Positions 43,808-56,600 of a DNA stretch of 64,000 nucleotides are shown piece after piece. The notes beneath the pieces were generated by a model that was not told where the DNA came from, made no database searches, and was given only the letters and a program-made list of their open reading frames with translations. Origin of the DNA: Phascolarctobacterium_A sp034086985 (GTDB lineage: Bacteria > Bacillota > Negativicutes > Acidaminococcales > Acidaminococcaceae); contig JAXDZG010000012.1 in NCBI GenBank assembly GCA_034086985.1, positions 186,001-250,000 of the forward strand. The letters are read 5' to 3'. The position numbers and the translations under genes were made by a program. Positions within the stretch are counted from its first letter, which is position 1. Each line of letters opens with the position of its first letter.

Positions 43808-44374
43808 TTAGGCTTCTTTTTTAGCCCAAATCTTGTCCATCAAAGCGGCATAGTTTTCTTCCAGATGACCCTTAACTTGGTCCACCAGCGCGAAAATCAG
43901 GCCAGGCTCAAATTTATCATCAGCAGCAGGTACGCTGAAGGTCAGCACTACATTGCCTTGGGGATTAACGGTATATTTGAGCATGTTGAATTGATTGTTC
44001 AGCTCGTTGATGAATTGCAGTGTATCAGCCAGCTTTTCTTGGGGAATGGTTACCAAATGTGCTTGGATATAGGAATAAACAGTATTGTTAACCACAATGA
44101 AGAGGGGCAGAGTTTGACCCTTCACCAGCAGGCGGGTGTTTACCAGCAGGTTGTTTTCGTTGATTTGCAGATATTGCAGACCGGTGATTTTTGCTTGGTC
44201 AGCATATTCCTTCAGAGCAGTGAGCTTTTTCATAGCCAGGGTGGGTTCAGCCTTGGGCGCTTCTTTAGCCGGTTCAGCAGCCTCTGCCTTTACCTCTTCT
44301 GCCTTTGCTTCTACTGCTTCTGCAGCCTCTGCCTTTACTTCTTCAATTTTGGTTTCTTTTGCTTTAGCCATCAT
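43808..44374 (-). CDS. YbjN-like (type III secretion chaperone-like fold) protein with an Ala/Glu/Lys-rich leader
   Basis: About 188 residues. The first 45 are low-complexity repeats of EVKAEAAE/EAVEAKAEE type. The rest resembles the YbjN fold: ITGLQYLQINENNLLVNTRLL, FIVVNNTVYSYIQAHLVTIPQEK, LQFINELNNQFNMLKYTVNPQGNVVLTFSVP. No signal peptide or catalytic motif. AAAGGAG precedes the ATG at 44374; the frame opens at 44404. It is cotranscribed with the Skp-like gene. The function is unknown. Confidence 0.7.
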   Translation of the reverse strand: MMAKAKETKIEEVKAEAAEAVEAKAEEVKAEAAEPAKEAPKAEPTLAMKKLTALKEYADQAKITGLQYLQINENNLLVNTRLLVKGQTLPLFIVVNNTVYSYIQAHLVTIPQEKLADTLQFINELNNQFNMLKYTVNPQGNVVLTFSVPAADDKFEPGLIFALVDQVKGHLEENYAALMDKIWAKKEA

Positions 44375-44462
44375 AGTATCTCCTTTAATTTTACTGGGGC
44401 CCAAACTATCAGTAATGTCTTAATTTAATTTTAATCTCATTCCTTGTTCAAGCTCTATTAGT

Positions 44463-44491
44463 ATTATATCCTATTATAGTCTAAATGTAAA
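44463..44491 (-). promoter_or_regulatory. Promoter of the YbjN-like/skp operon
   Basis: TTTACA (44486-44491) and TATAAT (44463-44468) with a 17-base spacer on the minus strand. Confidence 0.75.
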
Positions 44492-44532
44492 GTTAAAACT
44501 AAATTTTTATTTTGCTTTTTTCTCAAAAAAAT

Positions 44533-44578
44533 TAAAAAAGAAATCGAGCAGCGGGTCGCCATCCCTCTGCTCGATTTC
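44533..44578 (-). terminator. Terminator after the giant autotransporter gene
   Basis: On the minus strand, GAAATCGAGCAG and CTGCTCGATTTC form a perfect 12-bp stem followed by TTTTTTAATTTTTTT. Confidence 0.9.
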
Positions 44579-44586
44579 CTTTGGGT

Positions 44587-44612
44587 GGAGTGCGCCGGTG
44601 TTGACGCACTCC
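44587..44612. repeat. Hairpin between the giant autotransporter stop and its terminator
   Basis: GGAGTGCG and CGCACTCC form a perfect 8-bp stem with a 10-base loop. No U run follows, so it may protect the mRNA 3' end. Confidence 0.55.
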
Positions 44613-44650
44613 TTGATAAAGGGTGTGTATTATGAAGAATAAGTGATTTA

Positions 44651-47600
44651 TTAGAAGGTAAATCTCAGGCCAGCATCAACGCGCCATTTTTCGGTTACGT
44701 CGCCACCGAAGCTGCGTTGGAAGTCAGCGTAGATCATGCTGTTAGCGCTGAGTTTTGCAGTGCCACCGATTTGCAGCTCGTACCAGGTATCGCCAAAGTC
44801 CAGATGAGTGCTGTTATGATCTGCACCATCCACATTGTAGCGAGTATCAAAGTCGCCGCTGAATTCGTGTGCCAGAGCCAGCTTAGCAAAGTAGCTGCCC
44901 TTCTCCAGTTTTTGACCAATACGCAGGCCCAGACGACCAACAAGGGTGTCAAAGCTGTCTTGGTCCACATTCATCTTAGCACCATAGTAGGTGGTATTAG
45001 CGCTGTAGCTCTTACCATTGATGTGACCGTAGGTCAGCTCTACGCTGGGCTCGAAGTAAGTACCACGGTCGCCCTCGAAGCGTTTGCCGTATTCGGCGCT
45101 GAGGGAGGTACCCCAGGTCTTGTAATCGCCATCAATATTATAGGTGCTAATCAGGTTGTTGAACTTCAGGTTGTACTCGTTGTTCAGACGGCTTGCCTTC
45201 ATGATGATGTCGGCATATTGGCCATCCTTAGCCTTCCAGCTGCCGTACAGGCCCAAAGCGATGTTCTTTTGTTCGCCGTGACCGCTGGACCAGGAGCCGG
45301 AGGTATCGCTTACGTTGCGAGTGGAGCTGGTGCCGTCGTTGTAGGACAGGGCTGCACCAACAGTCCAGTTTTCGTTAACCTTGGTATCGTAGCCGATCTG
45401 GTATGCCTTGTACTTCTCGCTGAAGTTAGCGTTTTGAGCATCCATTTCCTGCTTGCCGGTGTAGTATTTAGCCCACAGGCCACGTTCGCCCTCCAGCATG
45501 CGCAGGTCGCCCATACGCTTCATCAGGTCGTTGTTTTCGGAGCGCCACATCATGGTGCCGGCTGCCATGGAGGACTTCACAGCACGCATTGCTACAGGCT
45601 CGCCGCCTACTTGAATGTCGGCCAGCTTGGTGTCGGTAGTGCCAGAGCCGCTACCAGATTCGGAACCGCTACCGGAGCCGGAACCGCTGCCGGAGCCAGA
45701 ACCGCTGCCAGAGCCGCTGCCACCGCCAGGCTCACCACTTTCAATTTTAACATCTTCAATATTGACGAAGCCTTGACCTGCACCATTCACATTAAAGTTG
45801 ATATCACCTTTTGCCAAGGATACTTCACCGGTGGTTAAGCCTTGAGCAATCATAGCAGTACCAGTCAAATTAGAGTTAGCTGCGGCCTGAACTTGAACCT
45901 CAGCATCGGCCAACATAACTGCTGCCGGAGCTACTTCTGCATAGTACAGCTTGCCTGCCAGAGCATTCAATACCTTGGTCACATTATTGATATCTTTAGT
46001 GTCGATATTTTTGTTATCGGTGATCAGAGCAATGGTAGAACCAGCCTCGGCGTTCATAATAACGGTATTGCCTGCCTTAAAATCGTCGGTAGTGGTACCA
46101 TCGGTAGTATGTGCATAGTATACCTTAGCTGCGCCACTATAGTTATCAATGAACAGCTCGCTGCTGTTACGTTGGAAGATATGACCAGCATTATCCAAGC
46201 CATCGCCACCCACAAAGTTGGTAATGCGAGTTTGCAGTTCGTCCTTAGCCTCTGCTTCGGTATTGTACCATTTAGCACCATTAGCCAGGGTCAGGTTCAT
46301 TACTTGACCATCAGCTACGCTCAGGCTGCCGTTCCAAGCGGATTTAGCAGTGTTCAGTGTTACATCTACGATGCTTTGTTGCGGAGCCTTTGCAGTATCT
46401 GGTTTAACTGCAGTATTATCCTTATCTACCAGAATGTTACCTTTGATTACGGTATCATTGGTAGTGCCTTTATTGATGTAAACATGACCGCCGGATACGT
46501 TGATAGCATTGCCCTTGGCAGCAGTGATGGTACCACCTGCTACGCTTACTTGGCCAGCAACCTCTTTATTGCTGTAGCCGAGCTGTGCGTTAATCAAGGT
46601 TTGACCATTTGCAACGATGGCATCGCCCTCGGTGGAGGTAATTACGGAGCCTGCGCCAACACTAATTACGCCGCCTTCGGTTGCCAGTGCAGTGCCACTA
46701 GCAGTTACATTAGCTGCGCCTTGGATAGCCACGGTGCCGATATAATCCTTGGAGGTGGAAATACCGGTTGATGCATTATATTGTACGTCGGTCTTGGAGT
46801 TAGTATGAATACCAGTTTCCACACCGGAAATGGTTACATCGCCGCTTACAGTTAAGGTGCCGCCGTAGTTATCGATAGCAGTGTTTTCTACGCCTTGGAT
46901 AGTAACGCTGTTGGCATTCAGAGCAACGGTGCCTCTGTAGCCCACTGCTACGCTATCATTGAGCTCTGCTTGGCCAGCAGTAATGCTAATGGTAACATCC
47001 TTGGAATCCTTGTAATTGCTAGTATCCCCTGCAACCTTGATGCCTTGGAGGATAACCTTGCTTGCGCCTTCAATGGAATCGGTAAAGTTATAAGTCTTGA
47101 AGTCCTCGGTTACATGAGCATTAGCAAATTCGGTATCTGCATTGCTACCGGTGATATCGGTGGTGTAGATGCCTACTACGTGAACCTGTTTGCCATAGTA
47201 GCCTTGACCAGTGGTAGCATAGAAGTTCATGTCGCCGCTAGTCAGAATTGCGCTGCTGCCGGTCAGGGATTCAGCGATTTGTACCTGTGCGGTCAGGTTG
47301 CGCTCGCCGGATGCATAGCCAGTGTAAATCAGCTTGCCTGCCAAGGAGTTCAAAATCTTGTTAACCTGTGCTTCATCTTCGATATCGATGTTGAAGGAGC
47401 GGTTGGTAATCATGGAGATGTTGGAGCCTTGAGCTGCAGAGTTGATAATTACATTACCAGCAGTGTAGTGTCCAGCCTCGGAGCCATCATTGGTATGACC
47501 AAAGAAGATCTTGGTGTAGCCACTGTATTCATTGAAGGTAATGTCCTTCTCATTGTTTTGGAAGAAGTTGCCTGCGGTTTCAGCAGTGGTGCCACCGGTG

Positions 47601-50600
47601 AATTTGGAAACTCTGTGACCGTAAGCTTCAAAGCCTGCGCGTTCACTTGTACGGTTGTTCCAAATAGCGCCATTTTGCAAAGTTACGTCTGCACTGGAGT
47701 CATTATCAGTGTAAAGATTGCCCTGCCAGCTAGAGTTTGCAGTATCCAGAACGATCTTTGCGGAGGAGCCTGCTGCAACTTCGCTGCCTTCTGCAGTAGC
47801 CTTGTCCTTCAGAACAACATCGCCCTTGATTACCAGCTCTTTGCCGGTTTCAGGATTCAAAGCGACCATGCTGCCTTCAGCATATACTGCATTGCCATAG
47901 ATTACTCTGTTATCCAAATCGCCTTTTTCAGCGGAGATGAAAGCATCGCCCAGAATTGCCACATTGCCCGGTGCACTATCAGTACTGGTGACAGTGATAG
48001 CGTTCTTCACTTCACTATCTTCAGCAATTTGGATGTTAACCTTATCAGTTACACCTACTTCAATGCCTTTAGCTACAATCGGAGTGTTGATGACTACAGG
48101 AGCTTCAGGAGTTTCGGGAGCTTCAGGAGTACCAGTGCCCTCTTCGGTGCCTTCTTCAACAGTCATGATGCCGGATGCTAAGGAAGCGGTCATCATAGAT
48201 GCAGACATCAGGTTAGCACTGGATGCTACGTAGGAGCCACGACCACCTTCACCAAAGACGATTTCACCAGTTGCAGTAATACCACCAGTAGTGAGACCTT
48301 CTACGATGCTCAGCTTACCAGTCAATGCACCACTACCGCCGCCACCAAATACTAATTTCTGTGCAAGTGCTTGCAGTACATCTGCTACATTATCAGAGGT
48401 TACACCATTATTTTCGGTCATCATGGTAACACCTGCGGTGCCACTAGTACTGTTAATCTTAGTATCTCCACCGATCATATCGAGAGGAGTATCATTCTTA
48501 TGAGCGTAATGAACATTGGTCCAACCAGTTAATTGATCGATATACAGCTCATGGTCATCCTTTTGATAGATATTGCCAGCAGTTTCTGCACTATCGCCAC
48601 CAGTTAATCTGGTTACAATGCTACCATTGAAGGTATCGCCGTAGGTATTACCCCAAGCTTCATTGTTCCAGGTTGCGCCGTTCTTCAAAGTGATGGCAGT
48701 AGTACCATTTTCAGTAGATTTGTGCGCTACACCAGTCCACTGTGCATCTTGACCGGACAAGCCCAGAGTGATAGTGCCGCCACCAAGGATACCAATATTA
48801 CCCTTTATATTCTTAGCATTTGTTGCCTCGATAAATGTATAACCACTAGTAGTTTCTAAAGCATAGTTCGCAAAGCCTTCAGCAGCTTTATTATTGACTT
48901 CAATGAAGGTTTCTCCTTGCAAATATACCTTTGCTTGGTTGACTGCCACTACGGCACTACCATCAATCTTCAGGTCTGTTTTACCTTTAACCTTCAAATC
49001 AGTATCATAAGTACCGCCAACACCTTTACCAACAGCCAGAATACCGGTTACGCCATAGTTGCCAGTAGCACCTTCAACAGCTTGACCACCATTGGTTACG
49101 CCATAGCCATCACCATTCTTCATGGTAAGATCGTTATATATTACCATAAGAGGAACATAGTTATTATAACCATGGAGGTAAATGCCATTCACTGCTTTAT
49201 TAGAAGAAGAAACAGCATTTATACTTACATTACCAGTTATCTCTACACCAGTACCGTATGAACTATAATTGCCTGATACATCGATACCAGAACCAGAACC
49301 TGTAGTATTAAGCTTAACATCTAGCTTACCAGCCTTGATTTCATCCCATCTTTCGTAGGGACTAGTACTATTGAATACTACCGCACTACCATCGCTAGTA
49401 TAGTTTGCTTCTGCAACTAGGGTATGGCCATTAGTATTTATAGTCTTTCTACCATTTAAAGAAATTGCCGGTCCATTAATACTACTAATGATGGAATCCT
49501 GAGTAATATTTTTATTGGATGTACCTATAATCGGAGCAAGCCCAGCCAACGGCTTCGTGATAACTCCACCACCGCCATATGTACCAATGCCGTCATCTAC
49601 AAAAGTAATCGTACCTGTTGCAGTAACACCACCAGATGTGAGACCTTCAGCAATACTCAGTTTACCAGTCAGGTTTCCATTATTAGCGGTATAAACAAGC
49701 TTATTAGCCAATGCATTCAATACTTCAGCAACGTTTTCATTAGTAACCCCGTTATTTTGGGTTATCATAGTAACACCAGAGCCTGTAGCGGCGTTGCCGA
49801 TTACAGTTTTACCACCAATCATGGTAGTCGGAGTACCATCATCATGTGCGTAGTATACATTAGTCCAGCCGCTGTAGTTAACCAAATTGATATCTTTTGC
49901 ATCCTTTTGGTAGATATTACCTGCCGTACCTTCTATTTCACCACCAATGAAGTTCTCCCAAGTGCTGCCAGTGTAGGCACCAGTGTTACCATTCTTGGAG
50001 CTATACAAGTCGCCCCATTGCTCGTTAGTCCAGGTTGCACCATTTTGCAAATACAAGGTTGCATTGCCTTTAGAAGCATTGCCACTGCCATAATAGGTAT
50101 TATGCATTACGCCTGTCCAGCTAGAATTACTATTTACTAAGCCCAAAGTAATGCTGGAGGTTTGGCCATTACCAGCATAAAGCATACCAAGATTACCAAT
50201 AATATTGACAGTCTTGTCGACCAAAGTAGCGTTAACACGGTCATAGTTCATAGCAATATGGCCACCAGCGCAGGTTTCTAAAGCATAGTTACCCTTGCTT
50301 ACGCCGGACAAATCTTGGGTTTTTACTTTACTTACTTCAATAGTACCGCCGCCAAGAATGTCAATGGTGCTTGCACCATACCAGTCGGTCAATACGCCGT
50401 TACCATCAGCCTTGATGTCTACATTGCCATCGATAACGATGCTTGCATTATCTACAATAATTGCTGCAACGCCCTTATTAATGGAGCCGCTGTAAGAGTA
50501 ACCATTTCCTCCGTTTTGAACACCATAGCCTCCGTCATCAGCTTTAACAGTAACATTACCGCCGATATTAATCTTAGCTCCGCCTTCAGCAGCAACGCCC

Positions 50601-53600
50601 CAAGCAACATTGCTGTTGCCTGCATTAGCAGCGTTCACAGCTACTTGAACATTGCCATTGATATTAGTAACTGCATCTCCACCCTTAGCAAATATGCCAG
50701 CATTAGCCGTAGCATTGCCAGAAGAAGCATTAGCATTTACGTTAACTTTAAGTGTACCTGCAGTGATGTTTTGCGTTTTTGCACTATTATTGATGCCTTT
50801 TACAGCGGAAGTATCGGTAACGTTCAAAGCCAGAGTTTTACCGCTTGCATCAATATTCACATTCTTGCTTGTATTGATGGCTGCTCCAGTGGTGGTAATA
50901 GCACTATCTTTAGTAAATACATATTGAGCAGCACCATCAGCATCTGCCTTAGCTACACCACTATAAATGTATACTTGTTCTCTGTTACCAGTAATAGCAT
51001 TAGTGAACTCTGTATCAGTTTGATTTTCAGGAACAAAAGGTCCTTGTGCATAAGTACCTTGGCCAGTATATGGGTTGAAAACTACATCCTTAATATCAAT
51101 AGCGCTGGAGGTACCGGTCATATTTTCGGCAATCATAAGCTTGCCAGACAGATTATCTTGACCATCGATATAGCCTTTGTAGTACAGCTTGCCAGCCAAA
51201 GCATTCAATGCTGCCTTTACAATGTCTTCGTTATCAAGATCAATACCAGCACGTTGAGTAATCAAGGTGATTTGAGAACCTGTAGCTGCATTATTAATGA
51301 TGGTATCGCCTGCGTCAAATTGAGTATAATCTGTACCATGCTCATAGAAAATGCTGGTAAAGCCACTATAATTATTGATGGTCAGATCACGAGTATCGTT
51401 GCGATTAATCCTGCCCTCGGTTGCGCTAGAAATGCCACCGGTAAAGTTGTAAATGGTATTGCCAGCTTCACTCTCAACGATTGCGTCAGTCCAGGTTGCA
51501 CCATTTTGCAGTGTCAGATTGAAGGTATTGCCACCAGAAGTTTCCAAGCTGCCATTCCATGCGGAGTTTGCGTCTGTAAGCTTCAAAGTGGTAACGGGGG
51601 ATTTTATTGTACCAATATCACTGTATTTTTGATAGATATTTCCGTTTACAACTGTAGTTGTATCGCCACCATTGTTAATAATAACCTGGCTGCCTTCGTT
51701 GTAGATAGCATAACCTTCGTTAGAAGTAATCACGCCACCTTTAATAGTCGCGCCACCAGTGCCACTATTAAATCCCTTATAAACTGACTTGGCTACGATA
51801 GCATTGTCGTCAGATTCCAAATCTACTACGCCGTCAATAGTAATATAACCACCATTTGCATTGACTGCTATGCCTTTCGTAGTGATATCTACATCACGAG
51901 TTACTGTTAGGTTAGAAGGTCTGCTGTTCAATTCATTCTGAGCGTAGAGCGCCTCTAAACCATTGCCAGTGCCAGTAATATCTACTGCACCATTGATAAC
52001 AATATTGCCGCCATTAGCTACTATAGCTGCATCTTGCTCAGTGTCCATGCTTACCTTAGAAGCATTAACAGTCAGGTTTCTTTCCCAGCCAACATTAATG
52101 CCACCATCAATTTGCATAGCGTAATCACTGTTGACGGTTGCATCACCGGACAAGGAAATGCTTGGAACAACTACGAGACCCTTATACGCTTCCTTGAAAT
52201 TGTATTCGCTCCAAGTATACTTTTCAGTCTTATCATTATAGGGCAGTACGCCTCTATCAGCGTATTCTTTAGCGTCAGAACTACCAGTAATAGCAGTTTT
52301 GTATACGCCAGGAAGGATGCCCTCATAATAGCCACGACCAGTTGCCTCATCAAAGCTCATCTTTTCAGCTTTAGACAGCGCAGCCCACAAGGGTCCAGCA
52401 GTCAAACCTTCGGCTATTGCTACTTGACCTGTCAACTTGCGTTCACCCTGAACATAACCATCGTAAACCAGGAAGCTTGCCAAGGTATTCAAAACCTTGT
52501 TCACCTGCTCGGCGTTACTTAGGTTAATCTTATCACCATAATTATCGGTCATCACGGTAATGACAGAGCCTTCTGCAGCTTTTCCAACATGTACGTCAGC
52601 TTTCTGTACACCATTCTCATAATGCCATTTTTCGCTGCCATCGTAGTCCATAAGATGGTCATAGTATAAAATAGTGTTGCCACTATAGTTTTCAAGGTTC
52701 AAATCGATATAATCGTTCATGCGGATAATGCCGGCTTTTTGGTCACCAGTGCTACCCACAAAATTGCTAACGCGGTTATTCAAGTATAATTCCGGAGTAT
52801 TATTATCAGCTTGATAATAACGATAGGTTGCCCAGGTAGCGCCATCTTGCAGAGTCAGGTTAACCTGAGCTTTGTCATCCACGCGGATGCGACCTTCCCA
52901 ACGGGATTTTTCATTAGTCAGATTTACATTAAATACAGGAGCAGTGCCATTTTCGGATGCGTGACCGGAAATGAAGCCACTCATCTCTACATAGGAAGCT
53001 TTGCCATCGGTGTTAACATTAATGATACCGCCTTCGCTATACAGCGCATTGGTGTTGCTTTGAATGTTAATGCGGTGCGATGCATCACCCTTAATATTTA
53101 CAACGCCTTGGTAAACCTTAGCTTCAGAAGCATCTCCATAAGGAGTAACAACCTTTTCCATAGCAACGATGGCATCACTAGTTACAACCATGGCATCAGG
53201 ATATTCACCATAGCGAGTATCGAACCTGCCGCCTTGGTTGATATTTACGATACCACCATTAGCCAGTACTGCAACACCATGGGTTACAATATCTACCGCA
53301 CCATTGGTTTCGATAGTGCCAGTACGGTCCAGCTGCTCTTGGGCTGTGGTCTTGACAACAGTATCAGCTGTAAGGCCTTTGCCGCCGCTGTTAATCTTCA
53401 GATCATTGTACAAAACAACATTGCCGCCAGCACTTTCAATAGCATTGACCCAACCATTGTTGATGTTGACCTTGCCATTGATGGTAATATTGTTATCAGC
53501 GGATACATATACCTTCTCTTTAAAGTCAAGGGTTTCAACGCTGTTTACAACTACATCCAAGGGGCTATCAACGGCTTGAACCTTCAGACTAGGAATTACT

Positions 53601-56600
53601 AAGTTTACGCCACTTTGAGACGGGAAATTGTAGATGGTTTGGTCGCCATTCTCCACGATAATACCATTTTGTTGGTAACGAGTACCATCATCGCTACCGG
53701 TGATGCCCTCTTCATATACCTCGATATAACTGCCACGGCCATCTTTATTGCTAAAGGTAATGCTTCTAACATCCAGCTCAGCACTTCTAGAGGTCAGTCC
53801 CTCGGCAATGGCCACATAGCCATACAAGTTACGTGCACCGGATGCATATTCACTATAAACCAGCTTAGATGCCAGAGCATTCAAAACATCTTTATAGGTA
53901 TCAAGGTTATTGATATCAAATTTATCGTTCTTATTAGTAATCAGTTTAACAGTGGAGCCAGCTTCTGCAGTGCTGATAATAGTATCACCGCTGCCAACAT
54001 AATCTTCAACCTTATCACCATCGCCTTCATGGGAATAGATAAAGTTTATAGCACCGTTTAAATAATCAATAGTTAAGTCGCCAGCATTGCGAACTACATA
54101 AGCTGCATCGTCTAAAGTTTCACTGCCGATGAAGCTATTAATATGCATTGCACCAGCGCCATTGGTCCACAAGGCACCATTCTTCATGGTCATTTCCACA
54201 TTAGAAGCAGCAATACCCTCAGCCGCTGCAACATTATCCAGACGACCAACCCAAGAAGAATCTGCATCGGTCAGCTTAATATTCACTTTAGAGCCATTGG
54301 TCGCAACTACATCGCCTTTAATATTAGTGGTATGGTCACCGCCAACGTTAATGTAAATCGTACCATTATCGCTGTAAACAGCCTTGCCCTCGGTGGACTT
54401 GATATGGCCACCCTCTACATAGACATAGCCATCTGCTTTAAAGGTATGGTCTACTTGGTTCTCATCCGTATAAGTAACTTCATGACCAACTGCATGAATC
54501 GCATCATCAGCAGCTACGATATTATTATTGCTAGAATCCAGAGTTACAGAGCCGCCATCTGCCAAAATGCCGTAGCCTTGGGCGTTAATAGAGGTTCCCT
54601 TAGTGATTTTGACGGAGCCGGAATTGGTACCAGCAAGACCAGCCACAATACCATTGCCACCGGAGGTAATATCAGCTTGGCCATAAATGCGCACATCAGC
54701 AGTGCTTTCAATAGCGTTGCCGCTAGCCTTATTAATAACTACCTTGCCGCTTGCTCCTTCATCATTAGTGGTGTATATGTTCAAATAGCTGCCAGTCCAG
54801 GGATTTTCCTCATCTCTAGTAGCAACAATGCCACCATCGACCTTTAAATCCAGCATGGGAGCATCGATGAAAACATCGTGACCACTTTTGAACTTAATAC
54901 CGGGCTCATCGCCGGAAAGAATGGTGATGGTTTTGCCCTTATAATCCAAGGGATCAAATTTATAATCGCTGTAATTGCGGGTTACACCAGCTACCAAGTA
55001 TTCTTCGTCCCTAGCAGTACCGGTGATGGCACTCTTAAAGGTACCAGCTGCACCCTCAGCATTGTCATAGGAGCCACGACCATCTTTATCACTAAAGGTA
55101 ATGCCCTTCACTAGCTTAATATTGCTATAAGTGGTCAAGCCTTCGGCAATACCTACCATGCCCTGCAGGTTATCCTCGCCAGTAACATAGCCAGCATATA
55201 CCAACTTACCAGCCAGAGCATTCAAGACCTTGTTAACTTGGTTTCTATCCTCTACGGTAATGTTACCATTATCGGTAAGCATGTAGATTTGAGAGCCACG
55301 AGCTGCATGGTTAACAATGGTGTCACCTGCTGCATAATTTTCACGAGCAGTGCCATCATCGGTATGTGCATAGTAAATCTTGGTAATACCGCTGTAGTTA
55401 CCAATAGTCAGCGGATTGCTATCATTTTGGAAAATATTACCGGCAGTATAAAGGCTGTTGCCGCCAACGAAATAAGATACTAAGCTGCCAGTATAGGGTA
55501 CGGATTCATGCCATTTAGTGGGATCCTTGACCATGCCATACTCTTCATTGGTCCAGGTTGCGCCATTTTGCAGCCAAATATTGGCCTCGCCAGTAAATTT
55601 AACATCGTCCTCCATCACGCCATTTAAACCATATTGGTTTTGCACAATGCCCTGCAAGGAGGAGCTGCCATTGGTCAAAGCAAGGTTGATAGCACTATGA
55701 AGGCCATTGGTATCGCCAGAAAAAATGGCACCGTTAGCTAAAACGACATTACCTTTGATCTTCACATCATTGCTTGCTGCTACAGTATTACCTGCTTCGT
55801 CCTTAGTAACATTGACATTGACAACGCCGTCTTCAGCACGCAAAGCAGCATAGCCAAGGGTATTATCCTTGTTTACAGTAATATCTGCACCACCCACGGA
55901 TAAGGTACTACCAGCCATATTAGAGAATAAGCCGTTACCATTGCCGGAGAAGGTTACCTTGCCATTGACAGTAATATCGCTGCCTAAAGCACCGTCACCA
56001 CCAACACTGGTAGCATAAATGCCGGAGGCACCATAGTGTTCAAAGCCAATACCATTGCTATTGACAATAGTATTCACATCGCCATTAATGACTACACTAC
56101 CTTTATTGGCGTAAATACCAATAGCTTTTTCAGTACTATTCTTAGAGGTAGTATTAACTACAATATCCACATTGCCATCGATAGTTGTATCACCATTGGT
56201 TTGGTTGATACCAGCTGCGCTACCTGTGCCAGATACGGCGATATTCAGCTTGTCCACGCGCATAGCAGTGCTATCCACAGCATTGTTGTTTAAGCCAACA
56301 GCCAAACCGCTGCTATCAGTTACATTCAAGCTTAAGGTAGTACCACCGGCGAGAATGGTGGCCTTTTCCTTCAAATCGATGGCTTTAGCGTTTTCACCAC
56401 TTACATTGATGCTGCTGTCCTTGGTGAACTTATAATCGCCAGTTTCTTGCAGCACATAAGCATCGCTGTAAACAGTATCATCTTCGATTACGCCAGTCAG
56501 AGGAGTGGTAAACTCGGTTACTAATTGGGAAACATATTCTCCCAAATAACCACGACCGGTTTCGGTATCAAAGGTAATCGGGTTCGAGGTGATATATTTA

